Positions 13,209 through 15,060 of a stretch of 15,060 nucleotides of DNA are shown piece after piece; the first letter of the stretch is position 1; each line of letters starts with the position of its first letter. The position numbers were made by a program, and so were the translations under genes. Source of the DNA: Opitutaceae bacterium UBA3033 (lineage in GTDB: Bacteria; Verrucomicrobiota; Verrucomicrobiia; Opitutales; Opitutaceae). The stretch spans positions 10,645-25,704 of the forward strand of contig DFDG01000171.1 of the NCBI GenBank assembly GCA_002367815.1, given 5' to 3'. Below the pieces are notes generated by a model. That model was not told where the DNA came from. It saw only the letters and a list, made by a program, of their open reading frames with translations, and searched no databases.

Positions 13209-15060
13209 ATGAAAATTTCACTCAATTGGCTTAAGGATTATATCGCGCTCGAGGCATCGAATGAAGAGATCGCCCGTGCGATTACTTTTTTGGGGTTCGA
13301 GGTGGAGGGGATTGTCCAGACGGGAGCCCCTCAATTGAACAACGTGGTGGTGGGTGAAATTTTAACCCGGGAAAAACACCCCAATGCCGATAAGCTATCC
13401 ATCTGCACTGTGGATGTAGGTCCGGCCGGTGGGGTTAAGACCATTGTTTGTGGAGCACCGAATTGTGATGCGGGTAACCGAGTCGCTGTGGCGTTGCCGG
13501 GTGCGGTTTTACCGGGGGATTTTGTCATCAAAACTTCAAAAATCCGGGGTCAATCTTCTGACGGCATGCTGTGTGCCGCCGATGAACTTGGCATGGGTAA
13601 GGATCATGCCGGAATATTGATACTGGCAGGCCGTCCGGAGCTGGGCACGCCGATCAATCAGGTTTTGCCGGATGGGGACACGGTGTTTGACATTGAGATC
13701 ACGCCCAACCGACCTGATTGCCAATCGCATATAGGCATCGCGCGGGAATTGGCCGCCTGGTTTAAACTGGAGCTTAAATATCCGGAGATCAAATTTAACG
13801 GCGCCACGGTGGACTCTGATGCGCGACCGGACCTGCTCAGCAGTGTGCGGGTAGAGGCTCCATTGGATTGCCCATTGTATTTTGCCCATATCATTACGGG
13901 CATAAAAATCGGCCCCAGTCCTTCGTGGTTACAGGCGCGGTTGAGTGCCGTGGGTTTGCGACCAATCAACAATGTGGTCGATGTAGGCAATTACGTGATG
14001 CTTGAGTATGGCCAGCCCATGCACGCCTTTGATGCGAGGATGTTGGCCGGGGGAAAGATTGTGGTGCGCCGAGCGGCCAAGGGTGAAAAGTTAAAAACAC
14101 TGGATGAAAAGGATCGGGGATTGGACAAATCAATACTGGTTATCGCGGATGCAGAAAAACCAGTCGTGATTGCGGGTATCATGGGTGGGGAGAATTCCGG
14201 CGTTTCGGAAACTACAACCGATCTCGTGCTTGAATGCGCAATTTTCAAGCAGCAGACGATCCGTCGCACTTCCAAGCATCTCGGACTGTCTTCAGATTCC
14301 TCCTATCGCTATGAACGTGGAGTAGATCCGCATGGCTCGATTGAAGCGGCTTATCGTGCCATTGATCTAATCCTGGAGACTGCGGGCGGTCAGGTGGTGG
14401 GGCCAATACACAAAATTGGAGGCGATGTGCCGTGGCAGCGCGAAGTGGTGGTTACGCATGACTACATTTGCGAAAAGCTGGGATTCGATATTCCGGCAGA
14501 AGACATGCGTGAGGCATTTGAAGCGTTGGAAATGACTGTTACGAGAGAGGAGCCAACGGAAAAACGGGGACCGGCCTGGACTTTATCAATCCCCAGTTGG
14601 CGACAGGATGTGGACCGCCCTATCGATCTGGTGGAGGAGGTGTTAAGAGTATATGGCACGGAGAAAATCCCCTCTGCGGTGGTGGCAACTCCCGGGTTGG
14701 TTTCGGATGATGATCCGATTGTTCAATTCAACCGCAAAGTCACCGACTATTTGGTGGGACATGATTTTCACGAGTGCGCGAATTATACTCTTCGCGCGGG
14801 CAAGGAACTTTCATCCTGGGTTTCCCAGACTGCCGCTGCCGAACTTGCCTTGGATAATCCGTTCATCACCGATCAATCACATTTACGACCGACCTTGGTG
14901 ATGGGGCTTCTTGATACCTTGAAGCTAAACCAATCGCGTGGTGTTGCCGTAACTCGATTGTGCGAGACCGGACGCGTGTTCATTGAACACAATGGGCAAA
15001 ACTTTGAATGTGCTTCGGTTGCTTTCATTATCGCGGACAGCACTGATCGAAACTGGCTCA
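13209..15060 (+). CDS. pheT: Phenylalanyl-tRNA synthetase beta subunit (partial, runs off the right edge)
   Basis: Open from ATG 13209 to the window end (617 complete codons of an expected roughly 800), no frameshift seen. It opens with the PheT start MKISLNWLKDYI and the EVEG element (31-34). A tRNA-binding (EMAP/OB) domain follows at about 40-150 (HPNADKLSICTVD, CGAPN, KIRGQSSDGMLCA). Then come DIEITPNRPDC (161-171), the B3/B4 editing region with the RPINNVVDVGNYVM-type sequence and HAFDA, and a B5 region with SIPSWRQDVDRPIDLVEEVLRVYG. The C-terminal anticodon-binding domain is outside the window. PheT carries tRNA recognition and editing. Spacing of 9 bases from pheS indicates one transcript and coupled expression. 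Confidence 0.97.
   Translation, partial: MKISLNWLKDYIALEASNEEIARAITFLGFEVEGIVQTGAPQLNNVVVGEILTREKHPNADKLSICTVDVGPAGGVKTIVCGAPNCDAGNRVAVALPGAVLPGDFVIKTSKIRGQSSDGMLCAADELGMGKDHAGILILAGRPELGTPINQVLPDGDTVFDIEITPNRPDCQSHIGIARELAAWFKLELKYPEIKFNGATVDSDARPDLLSSVRVEAPLDCPLYFAHIITGIKIGPSPSWLQARLSAVGLRPINNVVDVGNYVMLEYGQPMHAFDARMLAGGKIVVRRAAKGEKLKTLDEKDRGLDKSILVIADAEKPVVIAGIMGGENSGVSETTTDLVLECAIFKQQTIRRTSKHLGLSSDSSYRYERGVDPHGSIEAAYRAIDLILETAGGQVVGPIHKIGGDVPWQREVVVTHDYICEKLGFDIPAEDMREAFEALEMTVTREEPTEKRGPAWTLSIPSWRQDVDRPIDLVEEVLRVYGTEKIPSAVVATPGLVSDDDPIVQFNRKVTDYLVGHDFHECANYTLRAGKELSSWVSQTAAAELALDNPFITDQSHLRPTLVMGLLDTLKLNQSRGVAVTRLCETGRVFIEHNGQNFECASVAFIIADSTDRNWL

Overview
The window looks like a chromosomal segment of a Gram-negative bacterium, most likely a member of the Verrucomicrobiota (Opitutia-like). 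This is inference from gene content and protein style; no search was possible. It carries outer-membrane assembly genes (BamA end, OmpH/Skp), a TonB/ExbB/ExbD energy-transduction operon and ordinary housekeeping genes. GC content is moderate and base use looks uniform. Few genes have a convincing Shine-Dalgarno sequence. The four tRNA genes all encode their 3' CCA. No phage, insertion sequence or CRISPR was seen.

Layout, left to right. (1) The 3' end of bamA (to 139) is followed by ompH/skp (186-824) and a strong terminator (847-883). A 250-base gap with a large inverted repeat (942-992) leads to prs (1138-2079) and an HtrA/DegQ-type protease (2150-3565). (2) pyrE (3590-4159, minus) and a gene fusing an XRE-like helix-turn-helix to a metallo-beta-lactamase-fold domain (4220-5083, plus) diverge from a 60-base gap. 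A near-perfect palindrome covers the start of the fusion gene. (3) tRNA-Pro(CGG) (5113-5189, minus). (4) A seven-gene minus-strand operon runs from 10249 to 5367 and ends in a terminator at 5309-5337: exbB, two exbD paralogues, tonB, a TPR lipid-envelope-type exported protein and two tandem membrane-anchored coiled-coil proteins. (5) tRNA-Gln(CTG), tRNA-Thr(TGT) and tRNA-Lys(CTT), all minus, at 10546-10992. (6) A 360-base gap that probably holds the promoter and a structured leader, then rpmI (L35), rplT (L20), a terminator with a competing antiterminator pairing, pheS, and pheT running off the right edge.

How the parts connect. Prs makes PRPP, which PyrE consumes to make OMP. OmpH, BamA and HtrA serve outer-membrane protein folding and quality control. 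The seven-gene operon is the most distinctive part. ExbB and ExbD would use the proton gradient, TonB would carry the motion to the outer membrane, and the TPR and coiled-coil proteins are candidate dedicated partners of an envelope machine. The translation block (rpmI-rplT-pheST) has the order found in many bacteria but lacks infC in front of rpmI. The sequence between rplT and pheS looks like an attenuator.

Best candidates for something new are the two coiled-coil paralogues in the exb/tonB operon, the helix-turn-helix/MBL fusion with an altered metal motif (HxExEH) and its start-site palindrome, the rplT-pheS attenuator, and a shared CCGCAG-N18-CTGCGG dyad in two intergenic regions.
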